The notes beneath the pieces were generated by a model. The model worked only from the letters and a program-made list of their open reading frames with translations, was not told where the DNA came from and made no database searches. 64,000 nucleotides of DNA from Roseovarius salinarum (GTDB taxonomy: Bacteria; Pseudomonadota; Alphaproteobacteria; Rhodobacterales; Rhodobacteraceae), in the NCBI RefSeq assembly GCF_002834145.1, contig NZ_PHNT01000003.1, forward strand, positions 247 to 64,246, written 5' to 3'. The translations under genes were made by a program, and so were the position numbers. How positions within the stretch are numbered: position 1 is the stretch's first letter; each line of letters begins with the position of its first letter. Positions 7,448-18,987 of this stretch are shown here, piece by piece.

Positions 7448-10376
7448 CGGCACGCCCCGTGTTTTCGGCCTGCCGCCCGGTGCGGATTTCCCCGCCGCGC
7501 TGGTCGCGGGCCTTCGGGCCCGCACCGCCGACCGCCCCCCCGAGGCGCTGGCGCGCGTGCGGCTGATCGTGAACACCCGCCGCATGGCCCGTCGCATCCG
7601 CGAGCTGTTCGACGCTGGACCGCCGGTCTTGCTGCCGCGCATCGAGCTTGTCCCGGACCTTGGCGAGGGCTGGGGACTCGCCCATGTGCCGCCACCCGTC
7701 CCGTCACTGCGCCAGCGGCTCGAGTTGGTGCACCTCGTGGCATCGCTGCTCGACCATCAGCCGGATCTCGCCCCGCGCTCGGCGCTGTTCGACCTGGCAG
7801 ACAGCCTTGCTTCACTGATGGAGGAAATGCACGGTGAAGGTGTTGCCCCCGAGACGATCAAGCAACTCGATGTGAGTGACGAATCCGGGCATTGGGGCCG
7901 CATCAAGACGTTCCTGGGGATCGTCGACCAGTACTTCGAGCCCACCCGGGAGGCCCCCGATCCCGAAAGTCGCCAGCGCCGGATTGCCGAAATGCTGGCA
8001 CACCGCTGGCGTGACGCACCACCGGCAGATCCCGTCATCATCGCGGGATCGACCGGGTCACGCGGCGCCACGCAGCTGCTGATGCAGGCGGTGGCGCGGC
8101 TGCCCCAGGGGGCCGTGGTGTTGCCGGGTTTCGATTTCGACATGCCCCAGCCCGTGTGGGCCAGCATGCACAACGCGCTTTCGTCAGAAGATCACCCGCA
8201 GTTCCGTTTCCACCGCTTCCTGTCCGCGCTGGACATCTCGCCCGGCGATGTCCCGCGGTGGACTGACGCGGAACCCGAGTCACCGGCTCGGGCGAAGGTC
8301 GTTTCGCTGGCCCTGCGCCCGGCTCCCGTCACTGACCAGTGGTTGCGCGACGGTCCGGCGCTTCCGGACCTGCGCACCGCCATGCAGGGCGTCACGCTCG
8401 TGGAGGCACGGTCAACCCGGATCGAGGCACTTGCCATCGCGATGCGATTGCGTCGTGCGGCCGAGGACGGGCAGACCGCAGCGCTGGTGACGCCCGACCG
8501 CGAGCTGACCCGGCAGGTGACCGCCGCGCTGGACCGCTGGAACATCAGGCCCGACGACAGCGCCGGCGTGCCCCTGCACCTGTCCCCGCCGGGTCGGTTC
8601 CTGCGGCACGTGGCACAGACCATCCGGCACCGACCGAGCTGCGAGACGTTGCTGGCCCTTCTCAAGCACCCGATCACGCACAGCGGTGCCGACCGGGGCG
8701 AACACCTCCGGCTGACCCACGACCTCGAGCTTCACCTTCGCCGCAACGGGCCGCCGCACCCGGCCGCATCGGACCTGCGCGACTGGGCAGAGGCACGCGA
8801 CGAAGCGTTTGCCACGCAGTGGGCCGGCTGGCTGTGCGATACCGCGCTCGCCGGGCATGACTCGGCCAATGCCCCGCTGGAACTCCATGTCTCGCGGCAT
8901 GTCGCGCTGGCCGAACACTTGGCGCGCGGCAGTTCGGCCACCGGAATATCTACCGGAACCCTCTGGGACAAGGACGCCGGCCAGAAGGCCCTCGAGGTCA
9001 CGCAGTCCCTGCAGGCCGAGGCGCCGGCCGCGGGCGAACTGAGCGTTCCGGATTACCTTTCGCTGTTCGAGGCCGTTCTGGCCCGCGGCGAGGTGCGCTC
9101 GCCCGAGGTCCCGCACCCGGGCATCCGCATCTGGGGCACCCTCGAGGCCCGCGTCCAGGGGGCGGACCTCCTTGTCCTGGCCGGCCTGAATGAAAAGTGC
9201 TGGCCCGAGGCACCGCCCCCGGACCCGTGGCTCAACCGATCCATGCGGCACGAGGCCGGGCTGCTTTTGCCAGAGCGGCGAATCGGGCTCGCGGCCCATG
9301 ATTTCCAGCAGGCCATAGGCGCCTCGGATGTCTGGCTGACCCGGTCGATCCGGTCGGACGACGCCGAAACGGTGGTATCACGCTGGCTCAACCGGTTGCA
9401 GAACCTGCTGTCGGGTCTGCCGGACCGCCACGGGCCGGGCGCGTTGAAGGACATGCGGGACCGCGGCGCGCACTGGCTGCACATGGCCGAGGCCCTCGAT
9501 GAACCCGGTACCACCGCCCCGGCCACCAGGCCGGCACCCTGCCCGCCACCGGCTGCCCGCCCCAGGCGCCTGACCGTGACCGAGATACCGCGGCTGGTCC
9601 GCGATCCCTATGCCGTTTATGCCAAGCATGTTCTGGGGCTCCGGCCGCTGGATCCGTTGATGCAGGTGCCGGATTCGCTGCTGCGGGGGATCGTCCTGCA
9701 CGATGTCCTTGAACGCTTTGTCCAGCGGACGCGTGAGGACCCCGCCGCCTGCACGACGGCCAACCTGATGCAGTGTGCCGAAGCCGTGCTGTCGGAGAAG
9801 GTGCCATGGGCGGAGGCCCGCGCGTTGTGGTTGGCACGCCTGGAACGCGTGGCCGATTTCTTCGTGGAAACGGAGCTCGAGCGGCGCCGCAAGGCCCGAC
9901 CCGTCGCCTTCGAGGAGAGCGGGGAGGTCATGGTCCCGTCGCTGGGCTTCACGCTGGCGGCCAAGGCCGACCGGATCGACATGGACGACGCCGGCAACCT
10001 GCACCTCTACGATTACAAGTCGGGTCAGCCGCCGACGGAAAAGCAGCAGAAAACCTATGACAAGCAACTGTTGCTCGAGGCCGCGATGGCCGAGCGAACC
10101 GCTTTCGGAACGGTCGGGCCGGCCCCTGTCGCAAGTGCGGTCTATGTCGGGCTTGGCGGCGAGGGCAAGGAGATACCAGCGCCCCTGGACGCCGAGCCGC
10201 CGGACAAGACCTGGCAGGACTTCGAAACGCTGATAGGCGCCTATTTCGACCCTGAACAAGGTTATTCGGCCCGTCGTGCCCTGGTGTCGAAGCACGAGGC
10301 GAGCGACTACGACCAGCTTGCCCGGTTCGGCGAATGGGACACCACCGACCGGCCCACGAAGGTGAGGTTGCCATGA
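7434..10376 (+). CDS. addB: Double-strand break repair protein AddB
   Basis: Second subunit of the AddAB helicase-nuclease that resects DNA breaks for RecA (RecBCD counterpart in alphaproteobacteria). The 980-residue protein has an N-terminal inactivated helicase-like region ([18 protein letters not shown]) and a C-terminal PD-(D/E)XK nuclease with [10 protein letters not shown] and YDYKSGQPP near residue 857. The start was taken as the ATG inside the end of murU (14-bp overlap). Its stop overlaps the addA start as ATGA, so translation is probably coupled. Confidence 0.95.
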   Translation: MFTGDGTPRVFGLPPGADFPAALVAGLRARTADRPPEALARVRLIVNTRRMARRIRELFDAGPPVLLPRIELVPDLGEGWGLAHVPPPVPSLRQRLELVHLVASLLDHQPDLAPRSALFDLADSLASLMEEMHGEGVAPETIKQLDVSDESGHWGRIKTFLGIVDQYFEPTREAPDPESRQRRIAEMLAHRWRDAPPADPVIIAGSTGSRGATQLLMQAVARLPQGAVVLPGFDFDMPQPVWASMHNALSSEDHPQFRFHRFLSALDISPGDVPRWTDAEPESPARAKVVSLALRPAPVTDQWLRDGPALPDLRTAMQGVTLVEARSTRIEALAIAMRLRRAAEDGQTAALVTPDRELTRQVTAALDRWNIRPDDSAGVPLHLSPPGRFLRHVAQTIRHRPSCETLLALLKHPITHSGADRGEHLRLTHDLELHLRRNGPPHPAASDLRDWAEARDEAFATQWAGWLCDTALAGHDSANAPLELHVSRHVALAEHLARGSSATGISTGTLWDKDAGQKALEVTQSLQAEAPAAGELSVPDYLSLFEAVLARGEVRSPEVPHPGIRIWGTLEARVQGADLLVLAGLNEKCWPEAPPPDPWLNRSMRHEAGLLLPERRIGLAAHDFQQAIGASDVWLTRSIRSDDAETVVSRWLNRLQNLLSGLPDRHGPGALKDMRDRGAHWLHMAEALDEPGTTAPATRPAPCPPPAARPRRLTVTEIPRLVRDPYAVYAKHVLGLRPLDPLMQVPDSLLRGIVLHDVLERFVQRTREDPAACTTANLMQCAEAVLSEKVPWAEARALWLARLERVADFFVETELERRRKARPVAFEESGEVMVPSLGFTLAAKADRIDMDDAGNLHLYDYKSGQPPTEKQQKTYDKQLLLEAAMAERTAFGTVGPAPVASAVYVGLGGEGKEIPAPLDAEPPDKTWQDFETLIGAYFDPEQGYSARRALVSKHEASDYDQLARFGEWDTTDRPTKVRLP

Positions 10377-13300
10377 CCGCACCCGACGACGCGACCCGGC
10401 GCCAGATCGAGGCGGCGCGGCCCGACCGCTCCACCTGGCTGTCGGCCAACGCCGGCTCGGGCAAGACGCGCGTGCTGACCGACCGGGTGGCGCGGCTTCT
10501 GCTCGACGGCGTGGACCCGCAGCACATCCTGTGCCTGACCTACACGAAGGCCGCGGCCAGCGAGATGCAGAACCGCCTGTTCGCTCGGCTGGGCGCCTGG
10601 GCCATGCGCGGCGACGACGCGCTGGCGCATGATCTGACCGAACTGGGGTATGAGGGCCTGCGTGACGCCGAAGCCCTGCGGCGCGCGCGGACCCTGTTCG
10701 CCCAGGCAATCGAGACACCCGGCGGGCTGAAGATCCAGACGATCCACTCGTTTTGCGCCGCCCTGTTGCGCCGTTTCCCGATGGAAGCCGGCGTCAGCCC
10801 CCAGTTCCGAGAAATGGAGGACCGCGCCGCGCGCCAGCTGCGCGCCGAGATCGTCGAGGACATAGCCAACGGCCCGCATGCGTCGACACTGTATGCGGTT
10901 GCGCGCCAGCACGCCGGCGACTCGCTGGACGAGTTGACCGGCGAGATCGTGCGCCACCGCGGAGCGCTGGCCAATCCGATGAGCGACGCGCAGATCGCCG
11001 CGATGTTCGGGCAGCCCGTTGGCCTTGACCGGACCGGGGTCGAATCCTGCGCGTTCACCGGGGACGAAGCACCGCTTCTCGATGCGCTTGTGGCGGCCCT
11101 CCGCTCGGGCAGTTCCAATGACGTCAAGGCCGCCGAAAGGCTCGGGCAGATCCCGCGCCTCGACATCTCGGCCCTGCCCGTCCTGGAAAAGGTGTTCCTG
11201 ACCGGGAAAGACGCGAAAGAACCTTTCTCGGCCAAGATTGGCTCATTTCCGACCAAGGCATCCCGCGCGGCAAATCCCGGGCTGATCCCCGCGCTCAACG
11301 CCTTGATGGCGCGTGTCGAAACCGCGCGCGAGAAACGGATCGCGCTTGCCGCGATGGAAAAGACACGCGTGCTGCGCGATTTCGCGGGTGTTTTCCTGCA
11401 GGCGTACGAAGAGGCCAAGAAGCTGCGCGGCCTTCTCGACTTCGATGACCTGATCCTCAAGGCGCGCGGGCTGCTGACCGACTCCGACCTTGCCGCATGG
11501 GTATTGTTCCGCCTCGACGGCGGAATTGACCATATCCTGGTCGACGAGGCCCAGGACACGAGCCCGGCGCAATGGCAGGTCATCGAACGGCTGGCGCAGG
11601 AGTTCACCAGCGGCACCGGCGCGCGGGCCGACAAAACGCGCACGATCTTCGTCGTCGGTGACAAGAAACAGTCGATCTATTCCTTCCAGGGGGCCGATCC
11701 CGGCGCGTTCGATCGGATGCGCGCGGATTTCGCCACGCGGCTGGAAAACTCGGAAACCCCCCTGCAAGCCTGCCAGATGGCGCATTCCTTCCGGTCCGCC
11801 CAGTGCATCCTGACGCTGGTCGACCGGACCTTCGCCGGCGACACGACGGCCGGATTCACGCCCGGGTCGGGGCATGTCTCCTACCGCGCCGAGATGCCCG
11901 GGCGCGTCGATCTGTGGCCACCCGTCACACCACCTGAAAAGGAGGAGGAGCCACCCTGGACCGATCCGATCGACGTGCTGGCCCGCAACGCGCCGCCCGT
12001 GGTCCTGGCGTGCGAAATCGCGGCCCGGATCCGCCGGCTCCTGGACGAGCGGCACCCGATACCCGAAGGAAAGCGCAACGATCGCAGCTACGTGATGCGG
12101 CCCGTCACGCCGGGGGATTTCCTGATCCTCGTGCGGCGCCGATCCGATCTGTTCCACGAGATCATCCGGGAATGCAAGGCACGGGACCTGCCCGTGGCCG
12201 GGGCGGACCGCCTGAAGGTGGGCGCAGAGCTGGCGGTGCGCGATCTTGGCGCGCTCCTGTCGTTTCTCGACACGCCGGAGGACGATCTGTCGCTGGCCGC
12301 TGCGCTGCGATCCCCTCTTTTCGGCTGGGACGAGGCGGCGCTTTACGATCTTGCGCATGATCGTGAGACGCGGTTTCTCTGGGAGGCGCTGCGCCGGCGC
12401 GCGGCGGAGTTCCCCGACACGATGGCGATCATCGGTGACCTGCGCGATCACACCGACTACTTGCGCCCCTATGACCTGATAGAGCGGATCCTGACGCGCC
12501 ACGGCGGACGGCGGCGATTGCTCGCCCGGCTGGGGGCGGAGGCGGAGGACGGCATAGACGCGCTTCTGACACAGGCGCTGGCCTATGAACGGCAGGCCGT
12601 CGACAGCCTGACCGGTTTCCTCGTTTGGATGCAGACCGACGAATTCGAGATCAAGCGGCAGATGGACAGCGCGGGCGACCGGATCCGCGTGATGACCGTG
12701 CACGGCGCCAAGGGCCTTGAATCGCCGATCGTGATCCTGCCGGACACGGCGCAATGGCCACTTCGGATCCGCGATCAGATCCTTCCCGTCGATGGCCATG
12801 CGCTCTGGCGCACGCCGGCGGATGACTCGCCATCGGCGGTGCGCGATGCCGTTGAGGGGCTCAAGGCCGCGCAGGAGGCCGAGCGGACCCGGCTTCTGTA
12901 TGTCGCGATGACCCGCGCCGAGAAATGGCTCATCGTGGCAGCCGCCGGGGATCTCGGGAAAGACGGGACAAGCTGGTACGAAAAGGTCAAGCGCGGCATG
13001 ACGGCCTGCGGCGCTTATACGAAGGACTTCGGTCTCGGCCCCGGGCTCAGGCTGCAAACCGGGAACTGGAACATCGCGCCACCTGCCGCCGAGGCCGGCC
13101 CCCCGGACGAGCCACCGCACCTGCCGGATTTCTTCAGCCAACCCGCCCCGACCCCGCTGCATCCGCCCGAAGTGCTAAGCCCCTCGGAACTGGGCGGCGC
13201 GAAGGCGCTGCCGGGCGAGGAAGGGCAGGACGAGGCCGCAGCAAAGGCGAAAGGCACACGGGTTCACCTGCTGCTCGAACACCTTCCGCAGCTGCCGCGC

Positions 13301-13756
13301 GACGACTGGCCCGACGCCGCCGAACGATTGCTCTGCCAAGGGGTGGACCCCGCGACGCCGGAGGCCTGCGCCGAAGCACTGGCCGAGGCACGGTATGTCC
13401 TGACCCGGCCCGGGTTGGCGCATCTGTTCGCCCATGATGCATTGGCGGAGGTCCCGGTTTCCGCGAAGGTCGACGCGCTTCAGGGGCGCCGTATCCACGG
13501 CGTGCTTGACAGGCTGCTGGTATGCCGTGATCGGGTCCTGGCCGTCGACTTCAAGACGAACGCGATTGTGCCCGGAAGCCCGCGGGAAACGCCCGAGGGG
13601 CTCTTGCGACAGATGGGTGCCTATGCCCAGGCGCTGGGCAAGGTGTATCCCGACCGCCGGGTCGAAACCGCCCTCTTGTGGACGCGCACCGCAACTCTGA
13701 TGCCGCTTCCCCACGATGTCGTGACAGCGGCACTGGCGCGCGTGCCGCCTGCTTGA
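10373..13756 (+). CDS. addA: Double-strand break repair helicase AddA
   Basis: UvrD-type helicase and nuclease subunit of AddAB. The 1127-residue protein carries Walker [12 protein letters not shown] at about 24-34, the superfamily 1 motif [15 protein letters not shown], Walker [31 protein letters not shown], motif [15 protein letters not shown], and motif [14 protein letters not shown]. The C-terminal nuclease has GVLDRLLVC followed by AVDFKTNA. Length and motif order are standard for alphaproteobacterial AddA. Its stop codon overlaps a candidate trxA promoter element. Confidence 0.96.
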   Translation: MTAPDDATRRQIEAARPDRSTWLSANAGSGKTRVLTDRVARLLLDGVDPQHILCLTYTKAAASEMQNRLFARLGAWAMRGDDALAHDLTELGYEGLRDAEALRRARTLFAQAIETPGGLKIQTIHSFCAALLRRFPMEAGVSPQFREMEDRAARQLRAEIVEDIANGPHASTLYAVARQHAGDSLDELTGEIVRHRGALANPMSDAQIAAMFGQPVGLDRTGVESCAFTGDEAPLLDALVAALRSGSSNDVKAAERLGQIPRLDISALPVLEKVFLTGKDAKEPFSAKIGSFPTKASRAANPGLIPALNALMARVETAREKRIALAAMEKTRVLRDFAGVFLQAYEEAKKLRGLLDFDDLILKARGLLTDSDLAAWVLFRLDGGIDHILVDEAQDTSPAQWQVIERLAQEFTSGTGARADKTRTIFVVGDKKQSIYSFQGADPGAFDRMRADFATRLENSETPLQACQMAHSFRSAQCILTLVDRTFAGDTTAGFTPGSGHVSYRAEMPGRVDLWPPVTPPEKEEEPPWTDPIDVLARNAPPVVLACEIAARIRRLLDERHPIPEGKRNDRSYVMRPVTPGDFLILVRRRSDLFHEIIRECKARDLPVAGADRLKVGAELAVRDLGALLSFLDTPEDDLSLAAALRSPLFGWDEAALYDLAHDRETRFLWEALRRRAAEFPDTMAIIGDLRDHTDYLRPYDLIERILTRHGGRRRLLARLGAEAEDGIDALLTQALAYERQAVDSLTGFLVWMQTDEFEIKRQMDSAGDRIRVMTVHGAKGLESPIVILPDTAQWPLRIRDQILPVDGHALWRTPADDSPSAVRDAVEGLKAAQEAERTRLLYVAMTRAEKWLIVAAAGDLGKDGTSWYEKVKRGMTACGAYTKDFGLGPGLRLQTGNWNIAPPAAEAGPPDEPPHLPDFFSQPAPTPLHPPEVLSPSELGGAKALPGEEGQDEAAAKAKGTRVHLLLEHLPQLPRDDWPDAAERLLCQGVDPATPEACAEALAEARYVLTRPGLAHLFAHDALAEVPVSAKVDALQGRRIHGVLDRLLVCRDRVLAVDFKTNAIVPGSPRETPEGLLRQMGAYAQALGKVYPDRRVETALLWTRTATLMPLPHDVVTAALARVPPA

Positions 13757-13781
13757 CGTTCGTCGGGCCGCTACATACTTT
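13753..13781 (+). promoter_or_regulatory. Candidate trxA promoter
   Basis: TTGACG (13753-13758) is followed after 17 bp by TACTTT (13776-13781), about 40 bp before the trxA start. The -35 hexamer is 5/6 to consensus and overlaps the addA stop codon; the -10 is weak. This would let trxA be transcribed on its own despite the operon-like spacing. Confidence 0.4.
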
Positions 13782-13821
13782 CGCGGTCAACCTCATCCCT
13801 CATCCGATCAGGAGAACGCTC

Positions 13822-14142
13822 ATGGCCACCGTTGCCGTTACCGACGACACCTTCGATGCCGAAGTGAAGAATTCCGATGTCCCCGTCGTTGTGGACTTCT
13901 GGGCCGAGTGGTGCGGCCCCTGCAAGCAGATCGGCCCCGCGCTCGAGGAGATCTCCAGCGAGATGGACGGAAAGGTGAAGGTCGCGAAGGTCGATGTCGA
14001 CAGCAACCCGAACACGGCCGCCGCCATGGGCGTGCGGGGCATCCCGGCACTGTTCATCTTCAAGGACGGCGAGGTCGTGTCGAACCGTGCCGGCGCGGCG
14101 CCCAAGGCCGCATTGCAAAGCTGGATCGAGGAATCGATCTGA
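13822..14142 (+). CDS. trxA: Thioredoxin
   Basis: Cytosolic dithiol reductant of 106 residues. The active site is [10 protein letters not shown] with C31 and C34, followed by the usual FKDGEVV and cis-proline segment [16 protein letters not shown] precedes the ATG by a normal distance. It sits between addA and hslV, with a strong terminator directly after it, so it looks like the last gene of its transcript or a single-gene unit. Confidence 0.97.
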   Translation: MATVAVTDDTFDAEVKNSDVPVVVDFWAEWCGPCKQIGPALEEISSEMDGKVKVAKVDVDSNPNTAAAMGVRGIPALFIFKDGEVVSNRAGAAPKAALQSWIEESI

Positions 14143-14167
14143 GCCCGGCCCTGCAGGAATTCGCGTG

Positions 14168-14194
14168 AAAGGGGCACCGACCGGTGCCCCTTTT
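14168..14194 (+). terminator. Rho-independent terminator after trxA
   Basis: AAAGGGGCACC and GGTGCCCCTTTT form a near-perfect GC-rich hairpin (core 14171-14190) with an A-run before and a T-run after it, 25 bp past the trxA stop. The A/T flanks would allow function on both strands. Confidence 0.88.
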
Positions 14195-14208
14195 GATTTC
14201 CGGCGCGC

Positions 14209-14237
14209 TTGCCGGACCGAACGCGACACGCCATACA
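14209..14237 (+). promoter_or_regulatory. Candidate hslV promoter
   Basis: GCTTGCCG with TTGCCG at 14209-14214, a 17-bp spacer and CATACA at 14232-14237, lying between the trxA terminator and hslV. The CTTG core fits an alphaproteobacterial heat-shock (RpoH) -35 element, which suits HslVU, but the -10 match is weak and the sigma factor is a guess. Confidence 0.3.
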
Positions 14238-14264
14238 CGGCATGACCACGACAGGAGAGCGCAG

Positions 14265-14822
14265 ATGGCCGAAACTTCCTTTCCGGGCTGGCACGGCACG
14301 ACGATCATCGGTGTCAAGAAGGATGGCCGCGTCGTGGTCGCGGGCGACGGGCAGGTGAGCCTGGGCGACACCGTGATCAAGGGAAGCGCGCGCAAGGTGC
14401 GCCGGCTCAGCCCCGGCGGATATGACGTGGTCGCCGGGTTCGCGGGGTCCACGGCCGATGCCTTCGCACTTCTGGAACGGCTGGAATCCCGGCTCGAGGC
14501 CACGCCGGGGCAGTTGCAGCGCGCCTGCGTCGAGATGGCCAAGGAATGGCGCACCGACAAGTACCTGCAAAAACTCGAGGCGATGCTGATCGTCACCGAC
14601 GGCGACCAGATCTTCGTCATTACCGGCGCGGGCGACGTTCTGGAGCCCGAGCACGACGTGGCGGCCATCGGATCGGGCGGCAACTACGCGCTGGCCGCCG
14701 CGCGCGGCATGATGGACAGTGCCCGCAGCGCCGAGGAGATCGCGCGCGACGCCATGACGATCGCCGCCGATATCTGCGTCTATACCAACGGCACCCTGAC
14801 GGTGGAGAGCATTTCCAAATGA
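14265..14822 (+). CDS. hslV: ATP-dependent protease peptidase subunit HslV
   Basis: Proteasome-like peptidase chamber of the HslUV heat-shock protease. The 185-residue product begins [11 protein letters not shown] followed by [10 protein letters not shown]; removal of 11 residues would expose T12 as the N-terminal nucleophile. GDGQVSLG and [14 protein letters not shown] are family motifs. ACAGGAGAG precedes the ATG. The stop overlaps the hslU start (AAATGA), so the two subunits are translationally coupled. Confidence 0.96.
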   Translation: MAETSFPGWHGTTIIGVKKDGRVVVAGDGQVSLGDTVIKGSARKVRRLSPGGYDVVAGFAGSTADAFALLERLESRLEATPGQLQRACVEMAKEWRTDKYLQKLEAMLIVTDGDQIFVITGAGDVLEPEHDVAAIGSGGNYALAAARGMMDSARSAEEIARDAMTIAADICVYTNGTLTVESISK

Positions 14823-16126
14823 CCGACCTGACCCCGCGCGAGATCGTCTCGGAACTCGACCGTTTCATTATCGGGCAGAAGGACGCCAAGCGCGCCAGCG
14901 CCGTGGCCCTGCGCAACCGCTGGCGCCGCAAGCAGCTGCCCGACGACCTGCGCGAGGAGGTCTACCCCAAGAACATCCTGATGATCGGCCCCACGGGCGT
15001 GGGCAAGACAGAGATCAGCCGCCGGCTGGCCAAGCTCGCACGCGCGCCTTTCGTCAAGGTCGAGGCCACGAAGTTCACGGAAGTCGGCTACGTCGGGCGG
15101 GACGTGGAACAGATCATTCGCGACCTTGTGGACAGCGCCATTGTCATGACACGCGAGTCCATGCGCGAAGAGGTCAGGTCAGCCGCGCACCAGGCGGCGG
15201 AGGACCGCGTGATCAATGCCATTGCCGGCGAGGACGCGCGCGAGGCCACGCGCGAGATGTTCCGCAAGAAGCTACACAACGGCGAACTCGACGACACGGT
15301 CGTGGATCTCGATATCGAGGATCATTCCAACCCCATGGGCATGATGGATATCCCCGGCCAGTCGGGTGGCCAGATGGGCATGATGAACCTGGGCGACCTG
15401 TTCGGAAAGGCGTTCGGGGGCCGGCAGGTGCGGCGGCGGATGACCGTGGCCGACAGCCACGACATCCTTGTCCGGGAAGAAGCCGACAAGCTGCTTGACG
15501 ACGAGGCCGTGAACCAGGCGGCCCTCAAGGCGGTGGAGCAGAACGGCATCGTGTTCCTCGACGAGATCGACAAGGTCTGCGCCAAGTCCGAGGCGCGCGG
15601 CGGCGACGTCAGCCGCGAGGGCGTTCAGCGCGACCTGCTGCCGCTGATCGAGGGCACGACCGTTTCCACGAAGTATGGTGCAGTGAAAACCGACCACATC
15701 CTGTTCATCGCCTCCGGTGCCTTCCATATCGCCAAGCCGTCCGACCTGCTTCCCGAGCTGCAGGGCCGTCTGCCGATCAGGGTGGAGCTGCGCGCGCTGT
15801 CCGAGGCCGATTTCGTGCGCATCCTGACCGAGACGGACAACGCGCTGACCCGGCAGTATTCGGCGCTGCTGGGCACAGAGGAAGTGACCGTCGAGTTCAC
15901 AGAGGATGGCATTGCCGAGCTTGCCCGGATCGCGGCGGAAGTGAACCAGTCGGTCGAGAACATCGGCGCGCGCCGTCTTTACACCGTGATGGAGCGCGTG
16001 TTCGAGGATCTGGGCTTCACCGCCCCCGACAAGGCGGGCGAGACGGTAACGGTGGACAAGGCCTTCGTCGAGGCGAACCTGGGCGAGCTGATGAAGACGA
16101 CCGATCTAAGCCGTTACGTCCTCTAG
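14819..16126 (+). CDS. hslU: ATP-dependent protease ATPase subunit HslU
   Basis: AAA+ unfoldase (Clp/Hsp100 class) that feeds substrates to HslV. The 435-residue protein has the N-terminal [12 protein letters not shown], Walker [10 protein letters not shown] (57-65), the pore loop region VGYVGRDVE, an inserted I domain about 110-230, Walker [11 protein letters not shown] near 243, and the C-terminus DLSRYVL that docks into HslV. Typical length for the family. Confidence 0.97.
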   Translation: MTDLTPREIVSELDRFIIGQKDAKRASAVALRNRWRRKQLPDDLREEVYPKNILMIGPTGVGKTEISRRLAKLARAPFVKVEATKFTEVGYVGRDVEQIIRDLVDSAIVMTRESMREEVRSAAHQAAEDRVINAIAGEDAREATREMFRKKLHNGELDDTVVDLDIEDHSNPMGMMDIPGQSGGQMGMMNLGDLFGKAFGGRQVRRRMTVADSHDILVREEADKLLDDEAVNQAALKAVEQNGIVFLDEIDKVCAKSEARGGDVSREGVQRDLLPLIEGTTVSTKYGAVKTDHILFIASGAFHIAKPSDLLPELQGRLPIRVELRALSEADFVRILTETDNALTRQYSALLGTEEVTVEFTEDGIAELARIAAEVNQSVENIGARRLYTVMERVFEDLGFTAPDKAGETVTVDKAFVEANLGELMKTTDLSRYVL

Positions 16127-16165
16127 GCGGCTTTCATTCGGGCCGATTCCGCGCGAGGGAGGGGC

Positions 16166-17389
16166 ATGCCGATTCTCGCCTTCCTCCGTGACAACGCGCC
16201 CTGGCTCGCTGCGGGGGTATTGCTGACCTTCCTGTCGAGTTTCGGGCAGACCTTCTTCATCTCGGTTTTCGCTGGCGAAATCCGGGCGGAGTTCGGCCTG
16301 AGCCACGGGGAATGGGGCGGAATCTACACGCTGGGCACGGCGGCCTCGGCCATCGTCATGGTCTGGGCCGGCGGGCTGACCGACCGGTTCCGCGTGCGCT
16401 GGCTGGGTGCGGCCGTTCTTTTGCTGGCGATGCTGGCGTGCCTTTTCATGGCCGCGAACACCGCCGCCTGGGCGCTGCCGCTCGTGGTTTTCGCACTGCG
16501 TTTCACGGGGCAGGGAATGACCAGCCACATCGCCGTCGTCGCGATGTCGCGCTGGTTCGTGGCCACGCGCGGCAAGGCGCTGTCGGTCGCAACGCTGGGA
16601 TTCGCGGGCGGCGAGGCACTGATGCCGCTTCTTTTCGTCACCCTCATGCTCTATTTCGACTGGCGCCTTTTGTGGGTGCTTGCCGGCGTGATCGCCGTCG
16701 CCGGGATCCCCGTGCTTCTGGCCTTGCTGCGCCGGGAGCGTACGCCACAATCGATGGCGCATGCCGATCAGGCGCTGGGTATGCTCGCCCGGCACTGGAC
16801 CCGGAACCAGGCGCTGACCCACTGGCTGTTCTGGTTCATGGTGCCCGCGCTTCTGGGGCCATCGGCCTTCAATACCGCGTTCTTTTTCCACCAGGTGCAT
16901 TTCGCCGAGATCAAGGCGATGCCGCATGTCGAACTGGTCGCGATGTTTCCCTTCTACACCGCGACCAGCATCGGAGCGATGGTCCTGTCGGGCTGGGCGC
17001 TCGACAGGCTGGGCACCGCGCGGCTCATGCCGTTCATGCAGCTGCCGATGGTCGCGGCCTTCGCGATCTTCGCCGTGGCCGGCAACCCGCTGGCCATGCT
17101 GGCCGGATTCTTCTTCCTCGGGTTGACGACGGGGGCGAATACCACGCTGCCCAATGCCTTCTGGGCGGAATTCTACGGCACCGGAAACCTTGGCTCGATC
17201 AAGGCGATGGCGGCTGCGATCATGGTGCTGGGCTCGGCCATCGGGCCGGGTCTCACGGGGCTCGCCATAGACCTTGGGCTGGGAATCGAAACGCAATACC
17301 TGATCGTCGCCGGGTATTTCGTGTTCGCCACCGTCATGATGGCCATCGGCATCGCCAAGGCGCGGCCGATGCTATCCCTGCCGCCGTAG
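16166..17389 (+). CDS. Major facilitator superfamily transporter
   Basis: Integral membrane carrier of 407 residues with about twelve hydrophobic helices. The MFS loop 2-3 signature is visible as GGLTDRFRVRWLG, and GWALDRLGTARLMP is the equivalent in the second half. The substrate is unknown; nothing nearby points to one. A GGGAGGGG ribosome binding site precedes the ATG. The 3' end overlaps the convergent smr gene by 18 bp. Confidence 0.85.
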   Translation: MPILAFLRDNAPWLAAGVLLTFLSSFGQTFFISVFAGEIRAEFGLSHGEWGGIYTLGTAASAIVMVWAGGLTDRFRVRWLGAAVLLLAMLACLFMAANTAAWALPLVVFALRFTGQGMTSHIAVVAMSRWFVATRGKALSVATLGFAGGEALMPLLFVTLMLYFDWRLLWVLAGVIAVAGIPVLLALLRRERTPQSMAHADQALGMLARHWTRNQALTHWLFWFMVPALLGPSAFNTAFFFHQVHFAEIKAMPHVELVAMFPFYTATSIGAMVLSGWALDRLGTARLMPFMQLPMVAAFAIFAVAGNPLAMLAGFFFLGLTTGANTTLPNAFWAEFYGTGNLGSIKAMAAAIMVLGSAIGPGLTGLAIDLGLGIETQYLIVAGYFVFATVMMAIGIAKARPMLSLPP

Positions 17390-17953
17390 GTAGACGTAAA
17401 ATGCACCCTCACCGCCGTGGCGCGCGTGCGCCTGGGTCACCTGGAGGACAACCTGCGCGAGCGGCGGAAGCGCCAGCCACCTCGGAACCGTGCGGCGCAA
17501 GACGCCGCGTTGTTCGGGAACCGGGCCGGCATCGATACCGGAACGGCCTTTTCCCGTGATCACCAGCACCAGGCGGTGACCGGACGCATGTGCGCGCATG
17601 ATGAAGCCGTTGAGCGCGGGGTGCGCACGGTCGAGCGTCATGCCATGCAGATCGAGCCGCGCCTGCGGCTTGAGCTTGCCGCGGCGCATGCGGTCGAACG
17701 CCTTGCGATCCATGCGTACCGACGGGCGCAACGCGGCCGCCGTTGTCTCCGTGGGATTGGCGGCCTGGCCGATTTCGAATGGCCGAGGTTCCCAGGCGGG
17801 TTTCTCGTGGTGCGGTGACGCTGAAGCCTCGGAAGTTTCCCGGTCTTCCAACCGGGACCTCTCCGAAACCCGCTCGCGCCGGATCGGGTCCGTCGTTTCG
17901 GCCACGCGCCGCCACAGCGCCTTTTCCTCGGGTTTGAGACGCCGTCCCCCCAC
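17372..17953 (-). CDS. Smr/MutS2-domain protein
   Basis: A 193-residue protein whose C-terminal half is a Smr domain, a nuclease-like nucleic acid-binding fold. The diagnostic LDLHGMTLDRA is followed by LVLVITGKGRSG and a PRWLALPPL segment. The N-terminal about 90 residues are charged and low in recognisable structure. It starts with GTG that overlaps the mltA stop codon (TAGTG), indicating coupling to mltA. Alphaproteobacteria commonly keep this gene beside mltA and the Tim44-like gene. Its role is not established. Confidence 0.85.
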   Translation of the reverse strand: MGGRRLKPEEKALWRRVAETTDPIRRERVSERSRLEDRETSEASASPHHEKPAWEPRPFEIGQAANPTETTAAALRPSVRMDRKAFDRMRRGKLKPQARLDLHGMTLDRAHPALNGFIMRAHASGHRLVLVITGKGRSGIDAGPVPEQRGVLRRTVPRWLALPPLAQVVLQVTQAHARHGGEGAFYVYLRRQG

Positions 17954-18987
17954 TACGAGCCGTCCCTCGCCATTGCATAGGCGCGCTGGATCGGAAGCAG
18001 AACGAGTATCCGCCCCGGATCACGCAGCCTTCCGGCCGCCCGACCCGCGCCACGGCCAGTGCCAAGGAATATGTCCGCCCGCTGCGGCCCCTTTATCGCC
18101 GAGCCGGTATCCTGCGCCACCATCAGCCGGTTCATCGGGGATTGCCCGTCCTTCTCGATCCAGACGGGGGCGCCCAGGGGCACATATGCCGGATCGACGG
18201 CCACCGTGCGCCCGGCGGTGACCGACCGGTTCATTGCCCCCAACGGACCGGCATTCGCCGGCACATCGTCGATCTTGCGGAAAAAGACGTAAGACGGGTT
18301 GTGATGCAGCAGGTCGAGTCCGCGTTCCGGGTTCCGTCGCACCCAGTTCTGGATCACCTGGGCAGAGACCTGATGCGGATCGTAGATGCCCCGTTTCACC
18401 ATCTCGCGCCCCACGGACTTGTAGGGATGACCGTTCGAGCCACCGTATCCGACGCGCAGAAGATCGCCATCGGGCAGGCGGATGCGGCCCGATCCCTGGA
18501 TCTGGAGGAAGAACAGGTCAACGGGATCCTTCACCCACGCGATTTCCAGCCCACGATTCTCGAGAACGCCGCTGGTCTCGATCTCCCTGCGTGACAGCCA
18601 TCGGCTCGCGGTGCGGGATTCGGTCGGCTCGCGGTAGACCGGATACTTGTAGGTCTCCGTGCGGGTCAGCGAACCGGCCAGTTCCGGTTCGAAATACCCG
18701 GTGAACAGCGCTGTCTTGCCCCGCTCGATCAGCACCGGGCGAAACAGCAGCTCGAAGAAATCCCGGGCCTCCGGCCTTTGCTGGCCCAGTGCACAGATCG
18801 CCTGCCAATCCGGATCCCTCATGTCCGGGCAGGTTTTCAGGAAAACGTCGAGCGCGACTTCGTGGTCATCCTTGGCCCAACCGTCGAGGTCACTGAAATC
18901 GAGCACGGTCCGGGTCAGCTCACCCGCAGAGGCCCCGCCGGACAGCGACAGGACAAGAACCAGGGCAGCCCGGACCGCCCGGTTCAT
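17953..18987 (-). CDS. mltA: Membrane-bound lytic murein transglycosylase A
   Basis: Cleaves peptidoglycan glycan strands to 1,6-anhydroMurNAc products in the periplasm. The 344-residue precursor starts with a signal peptide ending near GGASAGE (no lipobox cysteine visible). It then has the MltA domain (FTGYFEPELAGSL, FFLQIQGSGRIRLPDG, YGGSNGHPYKSVG) and the 3D domain with catalytic Asp (MVAQDTGSAIKGPQRADIF). It lies between the Tim44-like gene and smr, overlapping both by a few bases. Its products could feed the AmgK-MurU recycling step encoded about 11 kb away. Confidence 0.93.
   Translation of the reverse strand: MNRAVRAALVLVLSLSGGASAGELTRTVLDFSDLDGWAKDDHEVALDVFLKTCPDMRDPDWQAICALGQQRPEARDFFELLFRPVLIERGKTALFTGYFEPELAGSLTRTETYKYPVYREPTESRTASRWLSRREIETSGVLENRGLEIAWVKDPVDLFFLQIQGSGRIRLPDGDLLRVGYGGSNGHPYKSVGREMVKRGIYDPHQVSAQVIQNWVRRNPERGLDLLHHNPSYVFFRKIDDVPANAGPLGAMNRSVTAGRTVAVDPAYVPLGAPVWIEKDGQSPMNRLMVAQDTGSAIKGPQRADIFLGTGRGAGRAAGRLRDPGRILVLLPIQRAYAMARDGS

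Noticed and set aside
11243-13162. A 639-codon minus-strand frame inside addA
   Set aside because: It is antisense to conserved helicase and nuclease motifs of AddA; no independent evidence.
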